A stretch of 64,000 nt of DNA from Diospyros lotus (lineage: Eukaryota; Streptophyta; Magnoliopsida; Ericales; Ebenaceae). Location of the stretch: NCBI RefSeq assembly GCF_014633365.1, contig NC_068350.1, forward strand, positions 39,485,119-39,549,118. The letters are read 5' to 3'. The number at the start of each line of letters is the position of its first letter. Position 1 is the first letter of the stretch. Under the pieces are notes generated by a model. The model ran no database searches. It saw only the letters and a program-made list of their open reading frames with translations, and was not told where the DNA came from. The position numbers were made by a program, and so were the translations under genes. Below, in pieces: positions 23,284 through 33,059 of the stretch.

Positions 23284-23809
23284 TGTGAACTAAATCTTAA
23301 ATTCCTCAATTTTCATCATATTAACATGGTCGTATTAAAATCTCAAAACCAATGATAGACCCAAAAAGCGAAAACGAAGAGAAAATTAAGTTCAGCAAAA
23401 AAAAAAAATAACAAAAGAAAATTAAGATAAACCTAGTCCCAAACAATTGTAAGTCAAATGTGCAGTGAAATTTTAGCGATACGAAACCGGTAGTTACCAG
23501 GCAAATGGGGCTTCCAATTGGGGAGGAGGGAGTAAAGGAGAGTTCTCATCAAATGGAGCCTCGCAAAGTATATCTGGCTGTACTGCTGGCCCCTGTAGAT
23601 CTCCTTCTGTATCTCGAACCTCTCGCCCTGCAATCGTACACGACTGAACGAATCAAGACAATCTCAAAACACTACAAAAGATGTAACAACAAAAGGGAAG
23701 GAAAATTCCAACGGAGCTGGAGAATATTTGATTTTCTTCTTACCGTGGAGTGGTAGAGAGCTTGCTTTCTCTGGATGTTGCGCTCTGCTTCGACTTCCAT
23801 GGCTTCCAT
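10970..23809 (-). CDS. POLD2: DNA polymerase delta small (regulatory) subunit, 14 exons
   Basis: POLD2 is the B-subunit of replicative polymerase delta in the nucleus: an OB fold plus an inactive phosphodiesterase fold that bridges the catalytic subunit to the accessory subunits. Exons: 23809-23744, 23627-23498, 22603-22497, 22350-22224, 21817-21710, 14320-14208, 14105-14022, 13253-13185, 13109-13038, 12952-12861, 12782-12655, 12037-11936, 11845-11778, 11029-10970. All junctions have GT-AG signals and phases agree, totalling 1326 nt or 441 aa, close to the roughly 440 aa of Arabidopsis. Diagnostic blocks are [72 protein letters not shown] and [18 protein letters not shown]. The start ATG at 23807-23809 has context CCGCCATGG; another in-frame ATG follows at codon 4. 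Intron 5 (14321-21709) holds a Ty3/gypsy element in opposite orientation. No exon is damaged. Confidence 0.95.
14477..14510. repeat. Homopolymer block C24-A10 in POLD2 intron 5
   Basis: A run of 24 C is followed directly by 10 A, after a short C-rich lead-in. It lies between POLD2 exon 6 and the retrotransposon. Its length is probably unreliable, because such runs are prone to sequencing and assembly error. Confidence 0.9.
16134..16487 (+). repeat. 5' LTR of the Ty3/gypsy element
   Basis: 354 bp, starting TGATAGGCC and ending TCTATCA. A TATA-like GGTATAAGTAGG lies at about 16335-16346. It matches the 3' LTR at all but four aligned positions. The last bases differ from the 3' LTR, which has 11 extra bases before the terminal CTATCA. 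Confidence 0.95.
16488..16502 (+). other. Primer-binding site (initiator tRNA-Met)
   Basis: A 3-nt spacer after the 5' LTR leads into TGGTATCAGAGA, which matches the usual tRNA-iMet primer site at 11 of 12 positions. Confidence 0.9.
16516..17999 (+). pseudogene. Broken gag-protease region of the retrotransposon
   Basis: The frame opens at ATG 16516 and is interrupted by TAG at 16639-16641, then runs open through gag to TAA at 17797-17799. Gag carries the capsid-type block [17 protein letters not shown] and the zinc knuckle [14 protein letters not shown]. The protease has a DGGATHNF active-site block, with Gly where Ser is more usual. After the TAA the same frame continues to 17997-17999 (TGA), where about one base appears to be missing (near 17990) and the reading shifts to the pol frame. 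Both internal stops sit where relatives most often have Gln. No functional polyprotein can be made. Confidence 0.9.
17976..21098 (+). pseudogene. Broken pol region: RT, RNase H, integrase, chromodomain
   Basis: The open frame from 17976 stops at TAG 19893-19895 inside the integrase zinc-binding domain, right after CVIC, and continues in the same frame to 21098. RT blocks seen are [29 protein letters not shown] and [13 protein letters not shown]. The catalytic motif reads FFYDIL, so the first of the two Asp residues is Tyr (codon 18771-18773). A conserved Arg in the VDYRALN motif is Trp (18480-18482). In RNase H the usual TDQKSL reads TNQKSL (19395-19397). Integrase shows [31 protein letters not shown] and [17 protein letters not shown], then a GPF/Y module and a chromodomain-like tail. 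The stop at 21096-21098 lies inside the 3' LTR. Confidence 0.9.
21028..21040 (+). other. Polypurine tract
   Basis: The purine-rich GAGAGGAGAGTAA directly abuts the 3' LTR and would prime plus-strand DNA synthesis. It lies within the pol reading frame. Confidence 0.7.
21041..21405 (+). repeat. 3' LTR of the Ty3/gypsy element
   Basis: 365 bp, starting TGATAGGCC and ending CCTATCA, followed directly by the TSD TATGC. Near its end it carries 11 extra bases (a repeat of the ATTGGAAT phrase) that are absent from the 5' LTR. Confidence 0.95.
21411..21709 (-). other. Rest of POLD2 intron 5 with a possible older retroelement remnant
   Basis: On the minus strand, 21538-21526 reads TGGTATTAGAGCC, one mismatch from a tRNA-Met primer-binding site. 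It is preceded by GGTATTTCA plus two bases, as expected after an LTR end. No second LTR or coding sequence was found, so this is only a possible fragment of an older element. Confidence 0.3.
23236..23282. repeat. (CT)n(TA)n microsatellite in POLD2 intron 2
   Basis: A CT run joins directly to a TA run, about 47 bases in all, between POLD2 exons 2 and 3. Confidence 0.9.
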
Positions 23810-24489
23810 GGCGGGAAATGCTGAAACCGCAAAGTATTGCCCTTATATTGGGCCTTTTTAGGGCTTGTTCGAAAATAATTATTAAATATTTTAAGGTTTT
23901 CTTTAATATCTAAAGATATGTAATAAATTTGGGTAAATAATAATAATTCATTTAAGAGTAATAAAAACAATTTTAAATGTAATAAAATAATTTCAAATAT
24001 TTCATGCGTGGGAGTACCAAAAAAGTTTATACTTGAAGACAAGCACAAAAAACTATTATTGACACAATTTGCAATAATCAAGATCAAAAGATTTGATAAC
24101 AATTTTGGAGAAACAAATTTGTTGCCAAGCCAAAATAGCTAAATCCATCTAGCTCAATTCATTTTTTACCAATCCGATTTAATTGAGCATATAAAGTCGG
24201 AGATAATTTTGAATATCTAAATTTATTTTATCTTCTAATAATGAAATATAACACTATCTTTATTGAATTCAACAAATTTGTCTCAAGCTCAAAATACTTG
24301 AACAAAATAACTCTTTAAGTATTCAAATTCACTTCGCTATATAAAATTAAATCTTTCACAAGCAAACTAATGGACTCATATTACTCAATATGTGTTCATT
24401 ACTTATTTACTCTACTAACTTGTAAGTATCGAAAGAATGATAGGTGGTCATCACTTATCGTAGGCTAACAGGTTAAGGAAGTTGGCCAT
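23810..24489. other. Upstream flank of POLD2
   Basis: This is the presumed promoter and spacer. It becomes AT-rich immediately beyond the leader, and I see no clear TATA box, gene or classifiable repeat. Confidence 0.4.
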
Positions 24490-24497
24490 GAGGGCCC

Positions 24498-24716
24498 TAG
24501 AGTTGGCAACTAGGTTGGGCGGACCATGGGCCAGCCCGACCTAGTACTGTAGCAAACAGGCTAGGCTGGCCCAGTCCCAAAAATGCAAGTTGTGTCAAGT
24601 CCCCATTTTCCATTGCCCAGCTCGATCCACCTCTCTCGGGAGGCCAAATTCAACCCAGCCCACGAAATAGGTGGGCTAAGCTGGAGGCAGCCCGACCCGC
24701 CCATTTTCCAACTCTA
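24498..24716. mobile_element. hAT-like MITE, about 219 bp
   Basis: The ends TAGAGTTGGCAA and the reverse complement of TTTTCCAACTCTA are inverted repeats of the TAGRGNTGG type seen in plant hAT MITEs. The flanking octamers GAGGGCCC and GGGGGGCC agree at 6 of 8 positions, so the TSD is only approximate. The interior is unusually GC-rich for this region and full of GGCCCAGCCCGACC-type phrases. It has no coding potential. Confidence 0.5.
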
Positions 24717-25129
24717 GGGGGGCCCATGGAAGGCACCCTCCTAGGGTTAGCCATGGTGGCCGTAGGGTGTTTCCGTGGGTGACAACCCCAACGGGCTTGC
24801 TGAATGGGGTAGGAAAGTTTGGCCTTTGATAAAAAAATACAATTATTTGATGATGAAATTATTTTGTTAATGGTTCTTAACTTGATGTTCTAAATTATTT
24901 TTATATATTCTATTAAATACTAAAATAAAAATTAATTTTATCATGCAATCTGATGTCAAAAATCTTATGATAAATTTTTTGATTGCATTTGAAAAATTAT
25001 GTTTTATTTGGTTAAAAATGTTATATCAAAAATAATTTTGAAATAATCTCAAAGTTTTAAAATGCATTTGAAGAGCTGGAAATTGAGCAGCAAAATAATA
25101 ATAATAATATATATTTTTTTATTTTTTGC

Positions 25130-26065
25130 ATAAGCAATTTGTCGACTATTTCTTATAGGCTATCAACCGTTTTTTCTTACAATGTCGATCGTTTTTATGC
25201 AAGTTCTCGTTTGTTTGTTGTTAATCGCTTTTACATTATGAACTGTTGACCTTTCTTCAATATTGTCGATCGTTCTTCATCAAGTGTTGACCGATATTTG
25301 AATTTTAAATGAACCTATCTACCGATTCTTTGAATCAGTCGATCGTTTTTATTGCAAATACTTTCAACGACTAGTTCTTCAAGTCATCATTTGCAACTAC
25401 CTACCACAAATGTCTACATTTTTTAAATAGCTGGTGAAGCCCTATAAATAGAGAGTTAGATGATTATTCAAGTTGAACCAAGAGAATTTATTACAATCTT
25501 TCAAGTGCTCAATCTTTTATATACTAATTTGTTTTTCAATTTTCTCTTTAAAAGACTTTAATTATTATTTGTATCATTTTGTTCAAGTTTTATGTTTATT
25601 TTGAAATATCATGTAACTAAGAGTGTCTACTCTTAGACTCTCTATTTTATACCATTCTCGATTTTTTTAAGTTGTTTAGTTAGATGACCTACTTGTGTAT
25701 AAGTAAGAGGTTTCTATTTCCTATTTGTATAGGTAGAAGGTCTACTTGTATATAAATAAAAGGTTTGTATTTTCTAATTTATGAGCTAGAGAACCTACCG
25801 GGTGTTGGTAGAAGTTTGTAATCCTAACGGTTTATGCTAGAAAGCCTATTTGTGAAGTAGGAGATGTAGTGATTGCTTCAAAATCCTTAGGGAAAAGCTA
25901 ATAGAGTGGATTAGGGTTGGTTTAGCCGAACCATTGTAAATCCTTGTGTCCCTCTTGCATTTATTTTGATTGTGTTTCATATTTTTCATATATTTCTTTC
26001 AAAACATTCTAAAAAGTTTTTAAATTTTACAAACACCCAATTCACCCCCTCTTGGGTTATGGTGC
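25130..26065 (+). mobile_element. LTR-like remnant, copia type (tentative)
   Basis: The first part repeats short words such as GTCGATCGTTTTT and GTTGACC between about 25140 and 25380. It is followed by a TATA-like CCTATAAATAG at 25441, and near the end by ACACCCAATTCACCCCCTC at about 26030-26050, a phrase typical of copia-type LTR ends. No internal domain or second LTR was found, and the boundaries are approximate. Confidence 0.4.
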
Positions 26066-27302
26066 AATTGTTATACAAACCAATAGGTAGTCCCATGCCC
26101 CACCACAAGCTGACCATGGTCGCGGATTGGTCGTAGCCCAAAAACTAGTCTTGAAGGAGAGGGCAATCTTACCCTTTAGGGGAGGTTTCGCCCCCAAAAT
26201 GTTTCCTCGGGTACCAAAAGAGTCTCACGCAATGCACAAACCAAAATAACTTCAACATTCAAAAAATTTTCTGAGAGGATAAATGTCATCTGTAACAATT
26301 CTAATCTTAGAGTACTTATAATTACTCCATATCCCTCTATAAATAAGTACTCATTGCAGAAAATATCTCTAATACTAATAAAAAATCTATTATACAGTTT
26401 TTAACATTTTCAGTATTTAACTTAAATATTAGAGCGTTTGAGTTCTGATTATTTTCTTTCTTGCAAATTCGGACGATTTGATGACGCCGTTTTCACTTTA
26501 TAAATTCATCTTATATTATGTTCAAACAAAAACAATATGAAAACTACTTTTCATTATGAATCACTTCAGAGGGGCAAAAGGGTTAGACTAAACAACAATT
26601 ATTGTAACAGTTAAAAATAACTAAAGACTTCAAATTAGGGAAATTTTATTTGTAACCATATGCTTTGCTCTGTGCAACCAGTGTAAAGTAAAATATTAGA
26701 TTTTACTATTTACGACCATATTTATTACTTTCTTCAACCATTTCTATACCAAACATACCCTCCAAACACTATCCCCAAAAAAGACGCCCCACGCGCATCA
26801 AATCCTCCTCTTCTTCTTTTTAGAATTATTTGTTGTTATTTGTTGTATTATTATAATTATAATTTTTCAACGTATATTAAGTTATTTGTAATAATATTTT
26901 ATTTTAGTATTTATTGTTATATTTTATTTAATTTAACTTTATTTAATTTATGAAAAAATATCATAAGTTTAATATAAATTTTAAAGAAATAAAAATAAAC
27001 ATAATTTTATTACGATTTGCATTTAACTAAAAAAAATTAAAATTAAAGCAACATTATTTCAAGAAAAAATAAATATAATATTAATCCAAAGATTCGGGAT
27101 ACGATGATTCGGAATAATTTATATACATTTGAAATAATTTATATATAAAATTATTATATATATAGTTATAATATATATGTATATAATATATTATATACAT
27201 ATAATATATTATATGTATATATAATATATATACATACATATAATAGTATACTATTATATGTATACTATTATATGTATGTATATATATTATTATATACATA
27301 TG

Positions 27303-27359
27303 GGGAGAATGCAATTCTCCCGAACCACAGGGGGTGGTTCGGGAGAATTGCATTCTCCT
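27303..27359. repeat. Perfect 25-bp inverted repeat (hairpin)
   Basis: The arms are 27304-27328 and 27334-27358 with a 5-base loop AGGGG. The left arm begins GGAGAATGCAATTCTCCCGA and is exactly complementary to the right arm. The phrase TTGCATTCTCC recurs downstream at about 27410 and 27480 within a 69-bp tandem repeat. Confidence 0.9.
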
Positions 27360-27640
27360 GAATTCAATTAATATATGTTAATTAATATAATGTTAATTAT
27401 ATTATATAATTGCATTCTCCTGAAATTATAATTTCGGGAAAAATTGTTAATTAATATAATGTTAATTATATTATATAATTGCATTCTCCCGAAATTATAA
27501 GTTCGGGAAAAATCATTTTTCCCGAAATTATGAATTCGAGAGAACTGATTTTTTCCGAATCCATAGATTCGGGGTGCTTATCGAACCCTGAGATTCGGGG
27601 TTACTTGAACACTTAGAACGTCGGGGTTCGAGACATCCCC

Positions 27641-27870
27641 TAGCCCCCGGACCTCAGGGTTCGGAGGCATCTCCCAGCCCCGAACCTCGGGGTTCAGGGC
27701 ATCTCCCACCCCCAAACCTCAGGGTTCGGGGGCATTTCCCAGCCCCCAAACCTCAGGGTTCGGGGGCATTTCCCAGCCCCCGAACCTCGGGGTTCGTGGG
27801 CATCATCTAGCCCCCGAACCACGAGGTTCGGGGCATCTCCCAACCCCCGAACCCCGAGGTTCGGGGTTTC
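27641..27870. repeat. Minisatellite of seven self-complementary 33-34 bp units
   Basis: Units start near 27642, 27676, 27708, 27741, 27775, 27809 and 27843, with spacings of 34, 32, 33, 34, 34 and 34. The consensus core is CCCCGAACC, a 3-4 base loop, then GGTTCGGGG, so nearly every unit can form a hairpin. The joining sequence is mostly GGCATCTCCCAG. Looser CCCGAA/TTCGGG pairs extend upstream to about 27490. The block is strongly GC-rich inside AT-rich DNA. Confidence 0.9.
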
Positions 27871-28441
27871 AAGACGTATTTTTTATTTTTTAATTAATGT
27901 TATTTTTTTAATTCATCCCTTGTGTATTTTTCTGTAAATTATGTGATTTATCGTGTATTTATATGTAAATTATGTGATTTAACTAGTGATAAATATTGTA
28001 AATTGTGTTGTTTCTTGCTGGAATACGTAAATAATAGTGGATAATAATCTTCCATGACTAATAATAACTGCTGATAGTAACTAGTAATTGGTTATGACAA
28101 GGAGAACTGGCCTGAGCAATGTTTGGTGTTGAATAATAGGGGTTGTGTAATGTTCAGTTATAGTTGTGGGTGATTAAAATGGCTATGGCAAACGGGGTCG
28201 AGAAAGTGAGTGAACACGCTTGAAGAGTAATGATGGGTAGTTGAGTGTCAAAGATTTAAATGAATGACAAATATGAGTTTTCATCTTAGGGTATTTTAAG
28301 AATATTAAAATTAGATTGCGAAAAGCAAAACTTATGATTGCAAATAGAATTTTCCTTCAAAATATTGATAAAGGACACTGCTTGACCCTATAAAGAGACA
28401 AGACCTAGAAGGCTTTGAGACAATGGTGGCCTTTACACTTA

Positions 28442-29337
28442 GGGCGCGTTTGATAGTCCAAATTTTTCAAGGAAAATGTAATTTTTCCACTCATTTTTCA
28501 ACTTTTGCATTGTTTGATAGCATTTTTTTTTTTTCAAGAAACTCATTTTCCTACTAATGGTCACGTGAGGCCATTTTCCTTCAAATTAAGAAAATCAAAT
28601 TTTTTGGGGGGAGGAGATGAAATTTTCCTGACAATTGGAAAATGAAGCTGGGCGGCCGCTGGGACAAGCAGGGCAAGTTGGGGGGTTTGGTTTTTGGGGG
28701 AGGGGGGGGGGGGGGGACGGGGTTAATTAATAAATATAAATATATAAATATATGTATAAAAAGTGAATATGTCAAAAATTTAATAATTAATATATATAAA
28801 TATATGTATAAAAAGTGAATATGTCAAAAATTTAATAATTAATATATATAAATATATGTATAAAAAGTGAATATGTCAAAAATTTAATAATTAATAAATA
28901 TAAATATATAAAAAGTGAATATGTCAAAAATTATATATAAATTATTTCTTTAGAAAACAAAAAAAATTAATTTTGTAGTTTCATTTTTTGAGAAAATAAT
29001 TTAATTAATTTAAAATACGTTATTATTTTAATTTTTCTATACAAGATTTAATATTTTTTAATACATTTTCACCATTGAATTCCATGGAAAATGTGTCGTT
29101 TTCCATGAAAAATAATGCCTATCAAACACGAAATGCTAGGAAAATTATCCAATTCTATGGAAAATATTACCAATTAAACACCAAAAGATGGAAAATAACA
29201 TCATTTTCTAGGTAGAAAATTATATCAATCAAACAGTTTAAATTTCCAATTTCCAAGAATTTATTTCCCCTATAATTCAATTCCTTGGAATTCATTTTCT
29301 TTCCACTCAAATTCCACCATTGCAATCAAACGCATCC
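28442..29337. mobile_element. PIF/Harbinger-like non-autonomous element
   Basis: The ends GGGCGCGTTTGATAG and the reverse complement of the right end, GGATGCGTTTGATTG, are inverted repeats. Both flanks are TTA (28439-28441 and 29338-29340), the classic TSD of this superfamily. The outer parts on each side are rich in TTTTCCA/TGGAAAA phrases that can pair. The interior has a long G run and a 52-bp tandem repeat. No transposase is present. Length is 896 bp. Confidence 0.75.
28740..28925. repeat. 52-bp AT-rich tandem repeat with adjoining G run
   Basis: The phrase TATGTATAAAAAGTGAATAT recurs at 28751, 28803 and 28855, with a shortened fourth copy near 28905. It sits inside the PIF-like element, just after the G-rich stretch at about 28680-28722. 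Confidence 0.85.
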
Positions 29338-29473
29338 TTAGTAACATAAATCTTTGATGACGTGAAGATGGGATCATCCTGGCAAGATAGGGTCACGGCC
29401 TTGATAGAAATTATTTATTATAACAATAAGAAAAAACTAAAATACTTCCACTTAGCAAAATAAGAATATAATA

Positions 29474-29692
29474 CAGATGGTTCACAGGGTAGAAGATTGC
29501 ACCCACGGATGCAAGTTCGAGTCATGGCAGTCGCAGTATGGGAGTTTCATCCTCTTGTGGGGGTGGCTCTTTGTGAGTATTATGCATTGTACCTCCTATC
29601 CTGAGGACCATCGTGTACCGTGATTAACCCCTCCCACGTGCGTGGGACAGTGTGTGGGGCTCTTAAGGTGAGAAATTTTACCTTTTACACCC
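29474..29692 (+). mobile_element. tRNA-derived SINE with TSD
   Basis: The 5' part has a pol III A-box-like TGGTTCACAGGG and a B-box-like AAGTTCGAGTC about 35 bases on. The body ends near TTTTACACCC. Flanking repeats AAGAATATAATA (29462-29473) and AAAAATATAATA (29693-29704) differ at one position and then run into an AATA-rich tail. It is non-coding, 219 bp. Confidence 0.65.
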
Positions 29693-29704
29693 AAAAATAT
29701 AATA

Positions 29705-32700
29705 AATAAATAAATAAATACTTCGTCTTATCGAAAACAACAATGCTTGACTGTGTCCAATGACAAGACCTAGAAGGTCTTGAGGCAATGTTGGACTTAT
29801 GCTAGTAATATGATATAAATCTTTGATAATGACAAGTTACATCTTCATCACGGACAATGGAAACTGACCCATCTTTTGCCTTCTATAACAGGTTCTTCTG
29901 CAATATATTGATCAATATATGGCTCTTTTTACATAAGCTATTCAAGATGCCCCACCTTCCAGGTCTTATTTACTCAAATGGCAAGGACCAAGTCAGAACT
30001 GCACTGGTTTCACACTCTTGGGCCACAACTAGCTAGCTAGCAGCACAAACCCTGTGAATGGGACAGCATTCAATAAGACAAACTTCATCGCTTCCACAGT
30101 AATATCTTCTATATATATGAAACCAACAGTGACAATGAACTTACCCTTATTCTCATCATCAAGATATGAAATCATAAATAGTCTCTGGAAAGTCCCACCT
30201 GATGAAGACATAATAAAGAAGTGTAGAGCTCAGAACAGGTTTGATAAAGAGAAGGGCGTGAACAAATAAGATGGAAATTAAAAAAGACGACCTCTAAATC
30301 TATGCCCTGAGATCCGGAAAGTCAAAAATTAAAAGCCACAACATGCCAAGAGACTTCTACTTTATGAAGGGAAAGCTAAAGGACCCATTTATCTTGCGTC
30401 TTCAATTCATTTTTCTGTCTTCTGGTTCATGTATAATGAGGCTAAATATGCTCAGTCCAAGACAGAAACATGGCAAACAATACTGGGTGAAATTATCAAC
30501 CTGCTCAATGAGTTGGGCCACACTGGAAACTCTTGAACTGTCTGCTTGACCCCATTAGTGTAATAGGGTTCTCAAAGGGCAGTGACCTGGATGTGTTACG
30601 AACTTAATAACTAAGATCACATCTTTACTATAGTTCTAGTTGAAGTTGATCACATTTCAGCTTTCTGGATGCAGATAAATGCTGGAGCAGCTGAAGTTCT
30701 TACAAGGAAGGATGCTGGAGTAGCTGTAAGCTCTTAGAAGGAAGGATGCCGGTCCATTTGTCTTGACAGAAGCCCCCGACAGAGTCTGAAAGATGACAAC
30801 TTGTTTTCATACCAACCCTATGAAGATAAAGGACAGAAGAAAGATAACTGTTCACCATTTCATTTTCAACCTTCCTTTGCTTTGTGTCTTGCATTGGCTA
30901 GCTTTCAATTGTTTGGTTAATTTGTTTACTTTGGATGAAGACCTGCTGATGACTTTGGGTACTGCTTCTCTAAACTGTCCATCTCACACCTGCAGCCTGG
31001 AAACATCACTGCTACTTATAATAATGGTGAATTCTAGATAGTTCTCCAATCATCTTATCATGTCAAATAACAATGTTGAATTTTTATATCATTGATATAA
31101 AAATTGTCGATTGGATCTCTATTGAACAGTTAAAATTCATGTATTCCACCCCGCATGGTAAAACGAATGCCCGTGAAGATAATTATGATGATCAACTCCT
31201 CGAGCAATGGTGCCAATCTATTGTTCAGGGTATTGGATACTTTAAACTTTTGTAAAAACTATTACCCAAATCCTAAGAATATTCACCATAAATAAATAAA
31301 ATAATAAGCAAAAGTATATCTAAATCCATAAAGTTTCTTCTCTATAGAGCCGTACAATTAGTCTTTCTAGATCAACATAATTTTTGAGAGAACTCTTTAA
31401 GCTTCTCTTTGCAACTTGTCTCATACGATGTGAGACCATAGCCGCTATATTTATAGAGGTAAGTGTCCATTACTTTATTGATAATTTTGTTTCAACCCAT
31501 CAAAAAAACATAAATTATCCTTTAAGTCTCTATACATTAAAGGCCCACACCCTATCACATATGTTAAAACCTAAAACTTAACAAATCACTTTTAATTGAA
31601 TTTAAGATTATTTGACAATCTGCAATGCATAATTATTCACATATAAGCCTAACGTTAGATTAAGGATCCAACAATTAATGGGAGGATTATGAGTTGACGA
31701 CGGTTTGCATATTTGTTGGTTTCCTACTAGCTAGTGTCCTTCTCCAATTAGTGTTGGGGATCTTGCATTCTCGATCATCTTCTCCTAAAGTTTTCTTTTG
31801 ATAGTTGTATATTATTGTACATAAAATCTATGTACTTTACCTTAATTCAGAAGGTTCCCTTAGTTGATTGATAATTTTATTTTCTCTAATTTTGTTATAT
31901 GGTTTGATAATTTTATTTTCTCTAATTTTGTTATATAATTTGATATATGTGCCGGCTTAAAACTGTAGATGCTTTGTGATATTTTTTTTTAATATAATTC
32001 TTATTTTCAGAAAAAGAAGATAACTGTGATGTCGGTGTGAATTGTTATTGTTTGCAACTTAGAAGAACAGCAAAACGTGACTTGACTTTTCCCATGGCAA
32101 CTAAATCTGGGTTCAAATTTTCCAAGTGTATGTTTAGGTATGATTTTTATTTTTATAATAATCTTTGTCATGTGACTTGAATATTGAGCAAAATTAAGAG
32201 TCAACATACATAAAATATAAGTGTAACTAATAAAAAATATTATATAAGGTCAGGTGACGTGGTCATGTGGGTTTCTTAATCTTCATGCAAACCAATTTTG
32301 GAGAAACATCTGGGTTTTATTGAGAAATATCATGCGTCGTCATATCTTTAATAGTTCAAGATAGTTCAAGAATAACCCTTGAAATAATTGAAATATCATA
32401 GATTAAGTATCATTCGAAGTTGTACTCAAACATCACATGTCACATTATGAAAGAAGTAGTCTTAGCAAAAAATCACGTTTTAGACTATTCTTGATTAGAT
32501 TATATAAACACTAGTTTTCTTGGGAGATAAGAGGCTAAGTGAGCGTACTACACAAATATACTCGTTACCTCGCTTTTCTACTCGTTTTTAAAATATCGAA
32601 TACTAACTTAATCGTTGAAGTATATTTTGATAAACAAAAATTTTATATTTATAAGAGTCCAACATATAATGTTTTAAATATATACCGAGCAACATCAATA

Positions 32701-33059
32701 ATTAAATTAATAATAAACGAATTAAAGATCAACTTTAAGTAATAAAGTTAAGATGACAAATATTAAATGCAAAATACATGATATTTTAATTATGAAAGGT
32801 GTAGAATGATGATAGTGAGATGGTGACACATGGGTTTTATTGTCTTGTTCTTGTTACTTTGTCTTTGCTTCTCGGAAGCTAATATTTGCTTAAAGTAATA
32901 AAGTCTTTTGACACATACACCATGAAGAAAAGTAAAATACCAACTACACACGAACCTTCTTGCAAGCAAAACCACACCATGTTAGTGACAAAGTCATATT
33001 TGTTCTTTTTTTTAAAAAAAAAATTTAAGATAAGATCTTTCATAAAAAAATAAAATTTA
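29705..33059. other. Gene-poor spacer
   Basis: The section 29744-29870 is a diverged copy of the sequence that flanks the PIF-like element. A 36-bp near-duplicate around GGATGCTGGAGYAGCTG lies at 30670-30755, and a 39-bp tandem duplicate at about 31868-31945. An exon-like segment on the minus strand (about 30190-30137, flanked by splice-like AG and GT) has no convincing partner exons. I call no gene here. Confidence 0.45.

Larger units (their letters stand above)
26638..28355. mobile_element. Large non-autonomous Mutator-like element
   Basis: The left end GGGAAATTTTATTTGTAA and the reverse complement of the right end (GGAAAATTCTATTTGCAA) are inverted repeats. Similarity continues through ATATGCTTTGCTCTGTGCAA against ATAAGTTTTGCTTTTCGCAA. 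The flanking 9-mers TTCAAATTA (26629-26637) and TTCAAAATA (28356-28364) match at 8 of 9 positions, which fits a Mutator TSD. There is no transposase. The interior is AT-rich, then holds palindromic AT repeats, a perfect palindrome and a GC-rich hairpin minisatellite. Confidence 0.7.

Noticed and set aside
27081..27353. 90-codon minus-strand frame rich in Tyr and Ile
   Set aside because: Translation of a TATA/TACATA microsatellite.
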